Assembly: GCA_023433945.1 (NCBI GenBank)
Contig: JAEYTP010000142.1
Span: forward strand, 1 to 64,000
DNA from: Bacillota bacterium
Lineage (GTDB): Bacteria; Bacillota; Clostridia; Acetivibrionales; DSM-1351
DNA length: 64,000 bases
Direction: 5' to 3'
Part shown: positions 1-8,362 of the stretch, in pieces
Layout: each line of letters starts with the position of its first letter
Numbering within the stretch: position 1 is the first letter of the stretch
Program-made: the position numbers and the translations under genes
Notes under the pieces: generated by a model
The model's input: only the letters and a program-made list of their open reading frames with translations
What the model was told of the DNA's origin: nothing
Databases searched by the model: none

Positions 1-774
1 ATATCTGTGATAGACCAGCTACCACCGGGTAGAAAACCTATCAAAACTTATGCAGTAAATGAAGCAATGCGTGATAGGATAAATAAATTTATTCGCGAGA
101 AAGTGCAAGAAGGTAGGCAGGTCTACATTGTCTGCCCTCTGGTAGAAGAATCCGAGCAGATTAATGCAAAATCAGCGGTTGAAACTGCTGAAGAATTTAA
201 AACAGGTGTGTTCAAAGACTTAAAGGTAGGCATTATCCATGGACAGATGAAGTCCAAGGAAAAAGAGGAAATAATGCGAAGCTTTGTAAACCATGAGATA
301 AGCATACTTGTTTCCACCACAATTATAGAGGTTGGAGTAAATGTTCCAAACTCAACCGTTATGGTAATAGAAAATGCAGAAAAATTTGGTTTGGCGCAAT
401 TACATCAGCTCCGAGGCAGAGTTGGGCGTGGTGACCACCAGTCGTATTGCATACTTTTCAATCAGTCTTCTTCTGAGGTAGCAAAGGAGAGAATGAGCAT
501 AATGCAAAGCTCTAATGATGGCTTTGTAATCTCAGAGAAGGACCTTGAAATTAGGGGACCTGGTGACTTCTTTGGTACTAGACAGCATGGATTGCCTGAA
601 CTAAAGATTGCAAACCTTTATAGAGATATGGATATTCTACTTTCTGCTCAGCAATTGGCTAAAAAAATAGTTGAAGATGACCCAAAGCTTGAAAAACTTG
701 AGAATACTGCTTTAAGTCAGTATATTAAGGTGTATTTCGGTGGAAGCATAAATGAGGGGACATTTTCTATTTAG
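1..774 (+). CDS. recG: ATP-dependent DNA helicase RecG, C-terminal part
   Basis: This is the 3' end of a superfamily 2 helicase; the reading frame is open from base 1, so the gene begins upstream of the window. Visible motifs are the helicase C-terminal segment (IIHGQMKSKEK, then VSTTIIEVGVNVPNS) and motif VI (QLHQLRGRVGRG), followed by the RecG tail with FGTRQHGLPELKIA. RecG remodels stalled replication forks and branched DNA in the cytoplasm. In many Firmicutes recG lies just upstream of rsmD and coaD, as here, which supports the call. Only about 257 codons are visible, so nothing can be said about the wedge or N-terminal helicase domains. Confidence 0.95.
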   Translation: MSVIDQLPPGRKPIKTYAVNEAMRDRINKFIREKVQEGRQVYIVCPLVEESEQINAKSAVETAEEFKTGVFKDLKVGIIHGQMKSKEKEEIMRSFVNHEISILVSTTIIEVGVNVPNSTVMVIENAEKFGLAQLHQLRGRVGRGDHQSYCILFNQSSSEVAKERMSIMQSSNDGFVISEKDLEIRGPGDFFGTRQHGLPELKIANLYRDMDILLSAQQLAKKIVEDDPKLEKLENTALSQYIKVYFGGSINEGTFSI

Positions 775-858
775 CTAAATATTATTAATGTATTACATTT
801 ATATAATATTGTTACAAATATTATTAAAAAGGTGTAAAATTTAGGGAGGCGGTACAAT

Positions 859-1413
859 ATTTTAAGAGTTATTTCAGGATGCGCCAAGGGCATGAAGCTT
901 GCAACGCTGGACGGCATGAATACAAGGCCCACAACTGACAGGGTAAAGGAGTCATTATTTAATATTCTCAACTTTTACCTAGAAGGATGTGCTGTTCTCG
1001 ACTTATTTGGCGGTTCTGGTAGTTTAGGAATTGAGGCACTAAGCAGAGGAGCTTCTAGTGCTGTGTTTGCTGATAAAAGTGAGAAATGCATTGAAATTAT
1101 AAAACAGAATGTAACACATACTAGATTTTTGGATAAATCTGAAATATATTTGGGAGAATACGATACAATATTAAAAAAACTCTCCCAACATGGTAAAAAA
1201 TTTGATATAATTTTTCTAGACCCACCATATAAGTTGGGAGTTGTACCTGAAATCTTGCTATTACTCCAATCATGTGGTATTTTAAATGATAAAGTAATAA
1301 TTGTTGTTGAGTCTGATGGTGAAACCGTTTTACCTGAGGTAATAGGAGACTTGTGCATTTCCAGAGTTCAAAGCTATGGCAATACGAAGATTACTTTTTA
1401 TAAGTGGGCATAA
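859..1413 (+). CDS. rsmD: 16S rRNA (guanine(966)-N(2))-methyltransferase RsmD, probable ATT start
   Basis: The protein is a SAM-dependent methyltransferase that modifies G966 of 16S rRNA during 30S assembly. It shows the SAM-binding glycine motif (LDLFGGSGSLGIEALSRGA) and the catalytic DPPY motif (FLDPPYKLG). RsmD proteins normally begin M-R-V-I-S-G-x-A-K/R-G. Here codons 862-894 read LRVISGCAKGM, and the only start that keeps this conserved stretch is ATT at 859, eight bases after a strong GGAGG (846-850). The first in-frame ATG (892) would remove it. An ATT start gives 184 aa, the usual family length. coaD follows after 11 bases, suggesting co-transcription. Confidence 0.9.
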   Translation: MLRVISGCAKGMKLATLDGMNTRPTTDRVKESLFNILNFYLEGCAVLDLFGGSGSLGIEALSRGASSAVFADKSEKCIEIIKQNVTHTRFLDKSEIYLGEYDTILKKLSQHGKKFDIIFLDPPYKLGVVPEILLLLQSCGILNDKVIIVVESDGETVLPEVIGDLCISRVQSYGNTKITFYKWA

Positions 1414-1424
1414 GGACGTAAATT

Positions 1425-1904
1425 ATGAGCATATTTATTTATCCAGGAAGTTTTGATCCTGTAACGAACGGTCATTTAGATATTATAGAAAGAGCGGCAA
1501 AGATTTGTGATAAGCTAATTGTTGCTGTTCTTATAAATAATAGCAAAAGTCCGGCTTTTACTATTGATGAGCGTGTAAACATGCTTAAAAAAGCAGTGGA
1601 GCATTGCGAAAACGTATGTGTAGAGAGCTTTTCGGGGCTATTAGTGGACTATGTGAAACAGAAAAAGGCAAATGTTATTATTAAAGGGCTTAGAGCTGTA
1701 TCTGATTTTGAGTATGAGCTTCAGATGGCACTTTTAAATAAAAATCAAGCTCCAGAGATAGAAACATTGTTTATGATGTCCAACATTAATTATTCATTTT
1801 TGAGCTCTAGCATGGTAAAAGAATTAGCTAGACACAAGGGAAATATTGCAGGCCTTTTGCCTGATGCAATTATTGAAGACGTAATCAATAAATTTAGAAC
1901 GTAA
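1425..1904 (+). CDS. coaD: Phosphopantetheine adenylyltransferase
   Basis: CoaD transfers AMP from ATP to 4'-phosphopantetheine, the penultimate step of coenzyme A synthesis. The protein has the nucleotidyltransferase signature GSFDPVTNGHLDII near its N terminus (the TxGH motif) and the second motif NYSFLSSSMVKELA. Its length of 159 aa is typical of bacterial CoaD. It follows rsmD by 11 bases, the common rsmD-coaD pairing in Firmicutes, and is probably in the same transcript. No unusual residues were noticed. Confidence 0.96.
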   Translation: MSIFIYPGSFDPVTNGHLDIIERAAKICDKLIVAVLINNSKSPAFTIDERVNMLKKAVEHCENVCVESFSGLLVDYVKQKKANVIIKGLRAVSDFEYELQMALLNKNQAPEIETLFMMSNINYSFLSSSMVKELARHKGNIAGLLPDAIIEDVINKFRT

Positions 1905-1932
1905 AAGTAGTCATGAAAGGATGGTTCAGCAA

Positions 1933-2370
1933 ATGGAGATTTTAACTATACTTGAGACGTTGGAAGATTTAGTTGAAAGAAGCACAAGTGTACCGTTTTC
2001 AGGGAAGTGTCTGATTGATAGAGAAGAAGTACTTGAGATTGTTAAAGAGATGAGACTGAAGCTTCCTGATGATATAAAGCAGGCAAAATGGGTGAAGGAA
2101 GAGCGTCAACGGATTTTATTGGAGGCTCAGAAAGAAGCCAATAACATTCTTAAGGATGCAGAAAATAAGATAGCTTCTCTTGTTGACGAACATGAGATTA
2201 CAAAGCAAGCATATGAACAGGCAAATGAAATTATTGCGAATGCACAGAAAAATGCTAGAGAGATGCGTTTAGGTGCTAGAGAGTATGCGGATGGTGTACT
2301 ATCAAAGGTGGAAGAAATACTTAATGATACAGCAGCGGTAATTAGAACAAACAGAGAAGAATTAAAGTAA
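1933..2370 (+). CDS. Coiled-coil protein of unknown function downstream of coaD
   Basis: The predicted 145-aa protein is rich in Glu, Lys and Ala. A long central helix (about residues 55-140) has heptad-like character, resembling proteins annotated loosely as ATPase or V-type ATPase subunit H-like. I chose ATG 1933 because the AAAGG at 1916-1920 lies directly against the upstream ATG (1921) but 12 bases before 1933. No catalytic motif, signal peptide or membrane segment is visible. It follows coaD closely and faces the convergent ylbJ. A scaffold or division-related role is possible, but no function can be assigned from sequence. Confidence 0.75.
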   Translation: MEILTILETLEDLVERSTSVPFSGKCLIDREEVLEIVKEMRLKLPDDIKQAKWVKEERQRILLEAQKEANNILKDAENKIASLVDEHEITKQAYEQANEIIANAQKNAREMRLGAREYADGVLSKVEEILNDTAAVIRTNREELK

Positions 2371-3630
2371 TTTCATTTTTGACATAGCTTTAGATATATA
2401 GATAAATCCCATACATATCGCTATTATAGCTAAAATGCCCAATACACTGTACAGGAAGTTTTGAGGTGGTGGGTTAAAAATTGCTGGTGTTGAATTGGGA
2501 TTTATAATACATACATTCATAGCAGTTAGTAACTTTTCTTTAAATATGAAGCATCCAACATAGGTATAAATTGCTGCTAACACTCCCTGAAGCATTTTAC
2601 CTGCAAGGTAGGGGACTACGCTTATATCTGTTTGACTTATTATGCTCATTACCTGAGTGTGTACTGAAAAGCCAGCCCATCCAATAACAAGGCTTGTCAG
2701 GCACAACTTTATAAACATTTGAGAAATGTTATCCGAAGTAATAATATTTGTACCTGATGTTATCTCCAACAGCCCACATAAAGTACCTTCTGCTAATTTG
2801 GCCGAGCAACCCGTCAAGTGAGACAATAGGCTGCTCAATTTGCCAGTCACCCCACTTTTTATCAAGATATTAATTACTACCGAGAAGAATATAATAAAGC
2901 CCCCTATATTCAGTATGGTAAGCACTGAGTTTTTTATTGCATCTCCAAAGAGGGTTGCTGCATTAAGCTTGGAACTTGCAAGATATGTCATTTCTTTTTT
3001 TAACCTTGTGAGCATACTTCTTTTTTCAGTTATTGTTTTTCCTCCCTTTATCCTTTTAAAAAAACCAAAGACCACTCCCACTGTGAGACAGGCAATGATA
3101 TGGCAGCCGTACAATAGATATCCTATTGTCGGTAGCCCGTACATACCAACTCCAACGGCTCCCATTATAAACAAGGGCCCCGAGTTATTTGTGAAGGTCA
3201 ATAGCCTTTCGGCTTCTATCTTTGATATCATGCCGTCCTTATATAGGTCTGTAGTAATACTTGCACCCACTGGGTAACCGCTTGTTATACCCATAGCAAG
3301 GGCAAGAGAACCGGTCCCAGGCACATTAAATATGGGACGCATAACAGGGTCTAACAATACTCCTACAACTCTTATAAAGCCTGACTTGCTCAAAATATAC
3401 GAAGCAACAAAGAAGGGAAATAAGGACGGAAATACTATATCCAGCCAAAGCCTTATTCCTGTAAGGGCTGAAGCTACTGATACCTTCGGAAAAGCAATCA
3501 GACAACCTATAAAAATAGCCGCGAATATTGGAAGTAATGTCACTTTCAAATATACAGTATAAGATTTTTTTTGTAGTAACCATAACAGTAATGCCGATGC
3601 ACTTAAGCATGAAAAAAGTACTATATTCAT
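2362..3630 (-). CDS. ylbJ: Sporulation integral membrane protein YlbJ-like
   Basis: The protein has 422 aa with about eight to ten hydrophobic segments and matches the YlbJ/nucleoside-recognition membrane family. It contains two Gate-like halves (for example GITSGYPVGASITTDLY and FTNNSGPLFIMGAVGVGM). In Bacillus subtilis YlbJ is made in the mother cell under sigma E and is needed for spore cortex formation. Its last codons overlap the 3' end of the convergent coiled-coil gene by 9 bases. A ylbJ gene next to coaD is a conserved arrangement in spore formers. The molecular activity of the family is not established. Confidence 0.85.
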   Translation of the reverse strand: MNIVLFSCLSASALLLWLLQKKSYTVYLKVTLLPIFAAIFIGCLIAFPKVSVASALTGIRLWLDIVFPSLFPFFVASYILSKSGFIRVVGVLLDPVMRPIFNVPGTGSLALAMGITSGYPVGASITTDLYKDGMISKIEAERLLTFTNNSGPLFIMGAVGVGMYGLPTIGYLLYGCHIIACLTVGVVFGFFKRIKGGKTITEKRSMLTRLKKEMTYLASSKLNAATLFGDAIKNSVLTILNIGGFIIFFSVVINILIKSGVTGKLSSLLSHLTGCSAKLAEGTLCGLLEITSGTNIITSDNISQMFIKLCLTSLVIGWAGFSVHTQVMSIISQTDISVVPYLAGKMLQGVLAAIYTYVGCFIFKEKLLTAMNVCIINPNSTPAIFNPPPQNFLYSVLGILAIIAICMGFIYISKAMSKMKLL

Positions 3631-3748
3631 ATAGGCCTATCTAATACGAATTATCCATTTAAAATATATAAAATTTTGATGTAAAATATAACTAGGAAAA
3701 GTGTAATCTATTTAACTAAGCAGTAAAAAATAGAAGGAGGAATGTTTT

Positions 3749-3898
3749 GTGTATGTACTAGGGTTAACAGAAAGGGAAAAAACTACTCTTGTTACATTGC
3801 TTATCAACGAAATTGTAAAAAATAATAGCCAAAACGATAATACTTATGTTGTATTAGAAATGGAAAAAATAATCGAGAAAATAGAGAGATCTTTTTAA
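3749..3898 (+). CDS. Small 49-aa protein, GTG start
   Basis: A short gene starts at GTG 3749, eight bases after a perfect GGAGG (3736-3740). It encodes 49 aa beginning VYVLGLTEREKTTLV and ending in a charged helix (MEKIIEKIERSF). A hairpin terminator lies 11 bases after the stop. The combination of ribosome binding site, length and terminator argues for a real gene, although the product resembles nothing I can name. It could be a small regulatory or Spo0E-like helical protein, but the Spo0E SQELD signature is absent. Confidence 0.6.
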   Translation: MYVLGLTEREKTTLVTLLINEIVKNNSQNDNTYVVLEMEKIIEKIERSF

Positions 3899-3908
3899 TA
3901 TAAATTAA

Positions 3909-3945
3909 AGAGGCTATCGTAATTTTTTACGACAGCCTCTTTTTT
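3909..3945. terminator. Bidirectional intrinsic terminator
   Basis: Arms GAGGCTATCGTAA (3910-3922) and TTACGACAGCCTC (3927-3939) pair with one mismatch. T tracts occur on both strands, so the hairpin can serve the small gene on the plus strand and ilvE on the minus strand. Confidence 0.85.
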
Positions 3946-3953
3946 AATGTAGT

Positions 3954-5018
3954 TTAATCAACCTTTGTAGTCCATCCATAGGTATCTTCAAGTTCCCCGC
4001 TCTGAATACCAGTAATACAGTTGTAAACCTTAGTAGCTGTTTCACCAATTTTACCGTCATTTACTGAGATAACATTACCATCCCAACTGAACTCGCCAAT
4101 AGGGGATATAACAGCGGCAGTTCCAGTACCGAAGGCTTCATCAAGTTTTCCTGCAGTGTGCGCATCGTAAATTTCTTGAATTGTAATTCTGCGCTCAGTA
4201 ACCTTAACACCCATGTCCCTAAGCAATTCTATGGTTGACATACGTGTAATGCCTGGTAGTATTGTTCCTTCTAAAGATGGTGTGATAACCTCTCCGTCAA
4301 TTTTGAAGAATACATTCATTGTTCCTACTTCTTCGATATACTTCTTTTCAACGCCGTCCAGCCATAGTACTTGAGTATATCCATTGTGTTTAGCTTCAAC
4401 CTGTGCTTTAAGACTAGCAGCATAGTTAGCAACAGTCTTTGCAAATCCAAGACCACCACGAACGGCACGAACATAGTTGCTTTCTACATAGATTTTAACC
4501 GGATTGATACCTTCTTTGTAGTAAGCTCCAACTGGTGATAGAATTACGATAAACTGATAAGTATCAGAAGGTCTTACTCCCAGATATGGATCGGTTGCTA
4601 TGATAAATGGTCTGATATATAGTGAAGTACCAGGAGCACTTGGAATCCAGTCCATATCCACTTTAACAAGCTCTTTAATAGCCTTTACTCCAAAATCAAC
4701 ATCTATTGGAGGAATGCATAGCCTGTCATTGGAAGTATTTACTCTCTGCATGTTCTTTTCAGGTCTAAATAAAAGGATATCATTGTTCTTGGTTTTATAT
4801 GCTTTTAATCCTTCAAATATAGCTTGACCATAGTGCAATACCATGCTAGCAGGATCTAATTGTAATGGTGCATAAGGCACAATTCTTGCATCATGCCAGC
4901 CTTTACCCTCTGTATAATCCATGATAAACATGTGGTCAGTAAAATACTGTCCGAAACCGAGATTGTTTTGATCTGGTCTTTGCTTTGGATGTTGTGTTTT
5001 AGTAATAGAAATATTCAT
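3954..5018 (-). CDS. ilvE: Branched-chain-amino-acid aminotransferase
   Basis: This fold-type IV PLP enzyme interconverts valine, leucine and isoleucine with their 2-oxo acids. It shows the type II BCAT pattern: GFGQYFTDHMF near the N terminus, LHYGQAIFEGLKAY, the region holding the PLP lysine (GFAKTVANYAASLKAQ), EEVGTMNVFF and the C-terminal EAFGTGTAAVISPIG. The start at 5018 gives 354 aa, the usual length, and is preceded by AAAGGGG on the minus strand. An in-frame ATG 15 codons upstream has no ribosome site. It is monocistronic, ending at the bidirectional terminator. No T-box is visible in the upstream gap. Confidence 0.95.
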   Translation of the reverse strand: MNISITKTQHPKQRPDQNNLGFGQYFTDHMFIMDYTEGKGWHDARIVPYAPLQLDPASMVLHYGQAIFEGLKAYKTKNNDILLFRPEKNMQRVNTSNDRLCIPPIDVDFGVKAIKELVKVDMDWIPSAPGTSLYIRPFIIATDPYLGVRPSDTYQFIVILSPVGAYYKEGINPVKIYVESNYVRAVRGGLGFAKTVANYAASLKAQVEAKHNGYTQVLWLDGVEKKYIEEVGTMNVFFKIDGEVITPSLEGTILPGITRMSTIELLRDMGVKVTERRITIQEIYDAHTAGKLDEAFGTGTAAVISPIGEFSWDGNVISVNDGKIGETATKVYNCITGIQSGELEDTYGWTTKVD

Positions 5019-5309
5019 TGCTTTCAGGACCCCTTTCAATATATGTATTATAAGAGTATTCAATAGAATTCATACAGGTCTATTATGCCTCTTTTTATTT
5101 AAAAAGTCCATAGTGGCAGGTAAATTATAATTATTCTTTTCCTTGTTTTATCACTAAAGTATTGTTTTATTCTTAACAAAGGTGGTATATTTATTAATAA
5201 TAAGGAATCAATATTCATTATTATAAATGTACTAAATTTATTTTTAATTGAGATTGTATACTTTATTTAAATCAATTTAATTATACAAATAATGAAACTC
5301 GAGGTCATT

Positions 5310-5561
5310 ATGGATGAAAATACTAGAATTGCAATAATTGGAATCATAATTAGTGAGAGAAAAGACGCTGCAAAGAAGGTAAATGATATTCTTAGTATTT
5401 ACGGAGATATTATTGTAGGGAGAATGGGACTGCCGTATAAGGATAGAGGGATATCTGTTTTATCGATTATTGTGGATGGCTCAAATGACCAAATAGGAGC
5501 TATTTCGGGGAAACTTGGAAATATCAGCGGGGTAAAGGCAAAGGTTGTAGCAGTTAGCTAA
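5310..5561 (+). CDS. TM1266-family iron-only hydrogenase system regulator
   Basis: The protein has 83 aa with the ferredoxin-like ACT/NikR-C fold pattern: IAIIGIIISERKDAAKKVNDIL, then GRMGLPYKDRGISVLSIIVDG and a C-terminal SGKLGNISGVKAKVV. This matches the TM1266 group, proposed to regulate [FeFe]-hydrogenase maturation in anaerobes. ATG 5310 is preferred because GAGG (5301-5304) is correctly spaced; an in-frame ATG at 5292 would add six residues. No hyd genes are in the window, so the regulator is unlinked here. The DNA- or ligand-binding role of the family is not proven. Confidence 0.85.
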   Translation: MDENTRIAIIGIIISERKDAAKKVNDILSIYGDIIVGRMGLPYKDRGISVLSIIVDGSNDQIGAISGKLGNISGVKAKVVAVS

Positions 5562-5599
5562 GCCTAGTAGTAGCAAATTAAATAACCATTATTATCTTT

Positions 5600-5760
5600 C
5601 TTCTAAGGTTTAGGGTGAGTAAAACCTGAAGCCGAGGAAATGTAAAATAATAAACCTAACGCACAAAGAGCTATTCTTAACGAAGGGGGAATGTAATATG
5701 AAAGATGTATTTACGTAACTCTTTGCTATTAGGGCAGGAGTTTTTTTACGCACATATTTG
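5600..5760 (+). ncRNA. Candidate structured leader RNA upstream of ECF S component
   Basis: The 315-bp gap before the ECF gene can form several helices. GGTTT/AAACC (about 5607-5626) makes a small hairpin. CCTAA (about 5653) and CAAAGAG (about 5661) pair in order with CTCTTTG (about 5719) and TTAGG, closing a multi-helix domain. An inner TGTAA/TTACG hairpin surrounds a tiny ATG reading frame preceded by AGGGGG. I could not match it to any riboswitch consensus I know. It may be an unassigned cis-regulatory RNA or chance folding of AT-rich DNA. Confidence 0.4.
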
Positions 5761-5877
5761 TAATACCTATTTGAAGTAGATATATGAAGTACATATTTGA
5801 GTACCAATTGTTCTTTTGGCGAATGTAAAAATCATCAAGGCATTTTAATAACATTTTTTTATAAGGAGTATGATTTT

Positions 5878-6420
5878 ATGAATAAAGCAAAAATTCAATT
5901 TTTAACTAGAACGGGTGTCCTTTTAGCAGTAGTTGTAGTAGTACAGATGTTAGGAAGATTTATTCCCGGGACCTTCAGCAATTTTATAGTTGGACCTTTG
6001 GTAAATATGTGTCTGATTCTAGCAGCAATGTCTGCAGGCATCTGGGGTGGGGTAACCATAGCGGTGCTTGCACCATTTACATCATTGATTAACAATCATG
6101 CACCAATTGCGGCAGCACTTTTGCCATTTGCACCTTTTATAGCGTTATCCAATGTAATTCTTGTAGTCTGTGTATACTATATGTACAACAAGAATATGTA
6201 TGTGGGCGTTATATCAGGAGCACTACTAAAGTTTGGTTTCCTGTATGGAGCGATTAATCTCTTCTTGAATCTATTTGATTTTCCAAAGTTTGCAGAAAAA
6301 TTAATAGCAATGTTTAGCTGGCCACAATTAATTACAGCACTAATTGGAGGGTTCATTGCATTGCCAGTAGTAGTCCAGTTAAAGAAATATGATAAAAATA
6401 GAAGTAGCTCTGCTATGTAA
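5878..6420 (+). CDS. ECF transporter S component, substrate unknown
   Basis: The 180-aa integral membrane protein has about five or six hydrophobic helices and fits the S-component (substrate-binding) family of energy-coupling-factor vitamin transporters. It starts LTRTGVLLAVVVVVQMLGRF, has a central GPLVNMCLILAAMSAGIWGG, and a helix near the C terminus (LITALIGGFIALPVVVQL). ATG 5878 follows AAGGAG (5863-5868) at a good distance. No EcfA or EcfT genes are nearby, so it would use a shared module encoded elsewhere. The substrate cannot be read from sequence. It is bounded by a strong terminator and preceded by a possible structured leader. Confidence 0.8.
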   Translation: MNKAKIQFLTRTGVLLAVVVVVQMLGRFIPGTFSNFIVGPLVNMCLILAAMSAGIWGGVTIAVLAPFTSLINNHAPIAAALLPFAPFIALSNVILVVCVYYMYNKNMYVGVISGALLKFGFLYGAINLFLNLFDFPKFAEKLIAMFSWPQLITALIGGFIALPVVVQLKKYDKNRSSSAM

Positions 6421-6453
6421 TTAGAAAGCATATTGATGCACAAGCTTGATATT

Positions 6454-6504
6454 AAATCCCCGCAGTACGCTAAGATGAGGGTAGTGTACTGCGGGGATTT
6501 TTTG
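6454..6504 (+). terminator. Strong intrinsic terminator
   Basis: A perfect 15-bp stem (AAATCCCCGCAGTAC 6454-6468 with GTACTGCGGGGATTT 6486-6500) is followed by a T run. It ends the ECF transcript. Confidence 0.9.
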
Positions 6505-6529
6505 TGCCCCAGCGAAGGCAGGTCTCGCG

Positions 6530-6640
6530 GACCGTGCTAGTACTCTATCTTTGGAGAACTGAGCTAGTACGCTGCCTTTCAGCGGAACTGAGCTGGTAGG
6601 CAGCCTCGCAGACTAAGTTGGTAGGCAACCTTCGCTAATA
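6530..6640. repeat. Degenerate tandem repeat, about 28-bp unit
   Basis: Four imperfect copies follow one another, each built around CTGAGCTAGTAxGCxGCCTT: near 6531, 6559, 6586 and 6612. The block is clearly more GC-rich than its surroundings and sits between the ECF terminator and the MocR promoter. No coding potential was seen. Confidence 0.6.
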
Positions 6641-6644
6641 AATT

Positions 6645-6726
6645 AATTGGATGGCTCCAATTTATTTAGATTGGTAGTTAAAATATGGCATATAAGGTAG
6701 TATAATGATATTGGATGGTACCAATT
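6645..6726. promoter_or_regulatory. MocR gene promoter with paired dyad operators
   Basis: Two near-identical dyads, AATTGGATGGCTCCAATT (6645-6662) and ATTGGATGGTACCAATT (6710-6726), flank a promoter with TATAAT at 6701-6706 and a TTAAAA -35 at 6678-6683. The second dyad overlaps the expected transcription start. This layout suggests autoregulation by the MocR-type product of the next gene. Confidence 0.65.
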
Positions 6727-6743
6727 CAAAGGAAGGTGATAAT

Positions 6744-8273
6744 ATGAATAATATCATTATTGATAGAAATTCAAATATTCCAATATACATACAGATAAAG
6801 AAGCAGCTTGAAAGTATGATATTAAGCGGGGAACTGCAGCAGAATCATGTGCTTCCTCCCGAGAGAAGCCTGAGTCAACATCTGGGAGTAAATCGAACTA
6901 CTGTTATAAAAGCATACATGGAGCTAAAGGCCGATGGACTTGTTGAATCTAGGGTAGGTAGCGGGACTGTTGTATTGTCACAACTGTCTAAGGATGTGAA
7001 GACATCAAAGAATACATATATTCCTCCGGTGAGATGGAACCAACTAGAAAGCAGGGTATTTTCTCGGCAGGGGGATGATGCGGTAAACCAATTGATATCA
7101 GATTTTACCCGAGACAAAATGATATTGTTTGCTGCCGGTATTTCACCTTACGAAAACAGTGACATAGAGCTTTTTAGAAGTATATGTGACGGTGTCATAA
7201 CCAAATACCGTGAAAAGACCTTTATGCCTTCGCCGGTGGATGGACATAGTGAATTGAAAAACGCTGTTAAAACTCACCTTAAACATAAGGGGATAGTCAC
7301 TCATAACAAAAATATGATGATTACAACAGGTTCACAACAATCTATAGAATTTATCGCTCGGTTTTTGATTGAACCAGGTGATGTTGTTCTCATGGAAGAA
7401 CCTACATATGTCGGTGCCATACAGGCATTTGAGAGCTATGGTGCACGAATAATAGGCATCCCAATAGAGCAGGACGGCATGAAGATGGATATACTTGAAG
7501 GATGTTTATTAAAGTACAGACCCAAATTCATCTATACCCAACCAAGCTTCCAAAATCCAAGTGGTATTACCATGAGCTTGGAGAAAAGAAAGGAGCTGCT
7601 TAGATTATCATATATGTACAACGTTCCTATTCTTGAGGATGATGCTTACTCCGAGCTCAAATATGGAAATTTATCACTACCTTCTCTAAAAAGTATGGAT
7701 AGCAATGACTATGTTATTTACATCAGCTCATTTTCAAAAACTGTATCCTTTAGCTTGAGGATTGGATTTATTGTTGCAGCAGAGATGGTTATAGGTCGCT
7801 TTATAAGGTATAAGCAGAATTGCGATATACAGACCAGTACACTTAACCAGCTGATTATCAGTGAGTTTTTATCACAGGGCCATTTTGCCAAGCATATTGA
7901 AACAATACGAAAACGATATGTAGAAAAGTGCAATTTGGTAGCAGAACTGTTGTCTGCGAGGGAGCAAGAACTGGGATATTCATTTAATATACCTGAGGGT
8001 GGATACTTTATCTGGCTCCAGCTACCCAAAAGAGTACCGTCAAGAGAATTTGTCAAGGAACTTTCTCAAAGAGGGGTAGGAGTGACCTGTGGGGATATTT
8101 TTTATCCGCAATACAGCCTTGAAAGTAATAATATTAGGCTTAATTTTACCTATCCCGAAAAACAGGATATTAAAAAGGGAATCACCATGCTGCAGGATTG
8201 TATTGCTAACTTTACAGCTAAAAAGAGTGCGGCAGTATATGGTAATCTCGCAGGGGTCAATCCATTTATATAG
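6744..8273 (+). CDS. MocR-type GntR regulator with aminotransferase domain
   Basis: The 509-aa protein combines an N-terminal GntR winged helix (residues about 5-75; IPIYIQIKKQLESMILSGEL, LPPERSLSQHLGVNRTTV) with a class I/II aminotransferase domain. The latter holds the PLP lysine in SSFSKTVSFSLRIGF and the DDAYSELKY motif. MocR/PdxR-type proteins sense PLP or amino-compound ligands. ATG 6744 follows GGAAGGTGA (6731-6739). A second aminotransferase gene follows on the same strand, a likely target or co-transcribed partner. The ligand is unknown. Confidence 0.9.
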   Translation: MNNIIIDRNSNIPIYIQIKKQLESMILSGELQQNHVLPPERSLSQHLGVNRTTVIKAYMELKADGLVESRVGSGTVVLSQLSKDVKTSKNTYIPPVRWNQLESRVFSRQGDDAVNQLISDFTRDKMILFAAGISPYENSDIELFRSICDGVITKYREKTFMPSPVDGHSELKNAVKTHLKHKGIVTHNKNMMITTGSQQSIEFIARFLIEPGDVVLMEEPTYVGAIQAFESYGARIIGIPIEQDGMKMDILEGCLLKYRPKFIYTQPSFQNPSGITMSLEKRKELLRLSYMYNVPILEDDAYSELKYGNLSLPSLKSMDSNDYVIYISSFSKTVSFSLRIGFIVAAEMVIGRFIRYKQNCDIQTSTLNQLIISEFLSQGHFAKHIETIRKRYVEKCNLVAELLSAREQELGYSFNIPEGGYFIWLQLPKRVPSREFVKELSQRGVGVTCGDIFYPQYSLESNNIRLNFTYPEKQDIKKGITMLQDCIANFTAKKSAAVYGNLAGVNPFI

Positions 8274-8362
8274 TGAACAAATTCAGGTGGTAGGTCAATA
8301 TTGATGAAGGTTAATATTTTATAGATTAGTTTATGGTTAAACAGAATATAGGGAGGCTAATT

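Noticed and set aside
5064..5309. T-box or attenuator upstream of ilvE
   Set aside because: No T-box sequence (GGGTGGNACCGCG-like), specifier stem or terminator is visible on the minus strand.
5600..5760. Known riboswitch class (TPP, FMN, cobalamin, THF, preQ1, c-di-GMP)
   Set aside because: None of the conserved core strings I know for these classes appear in the leader.
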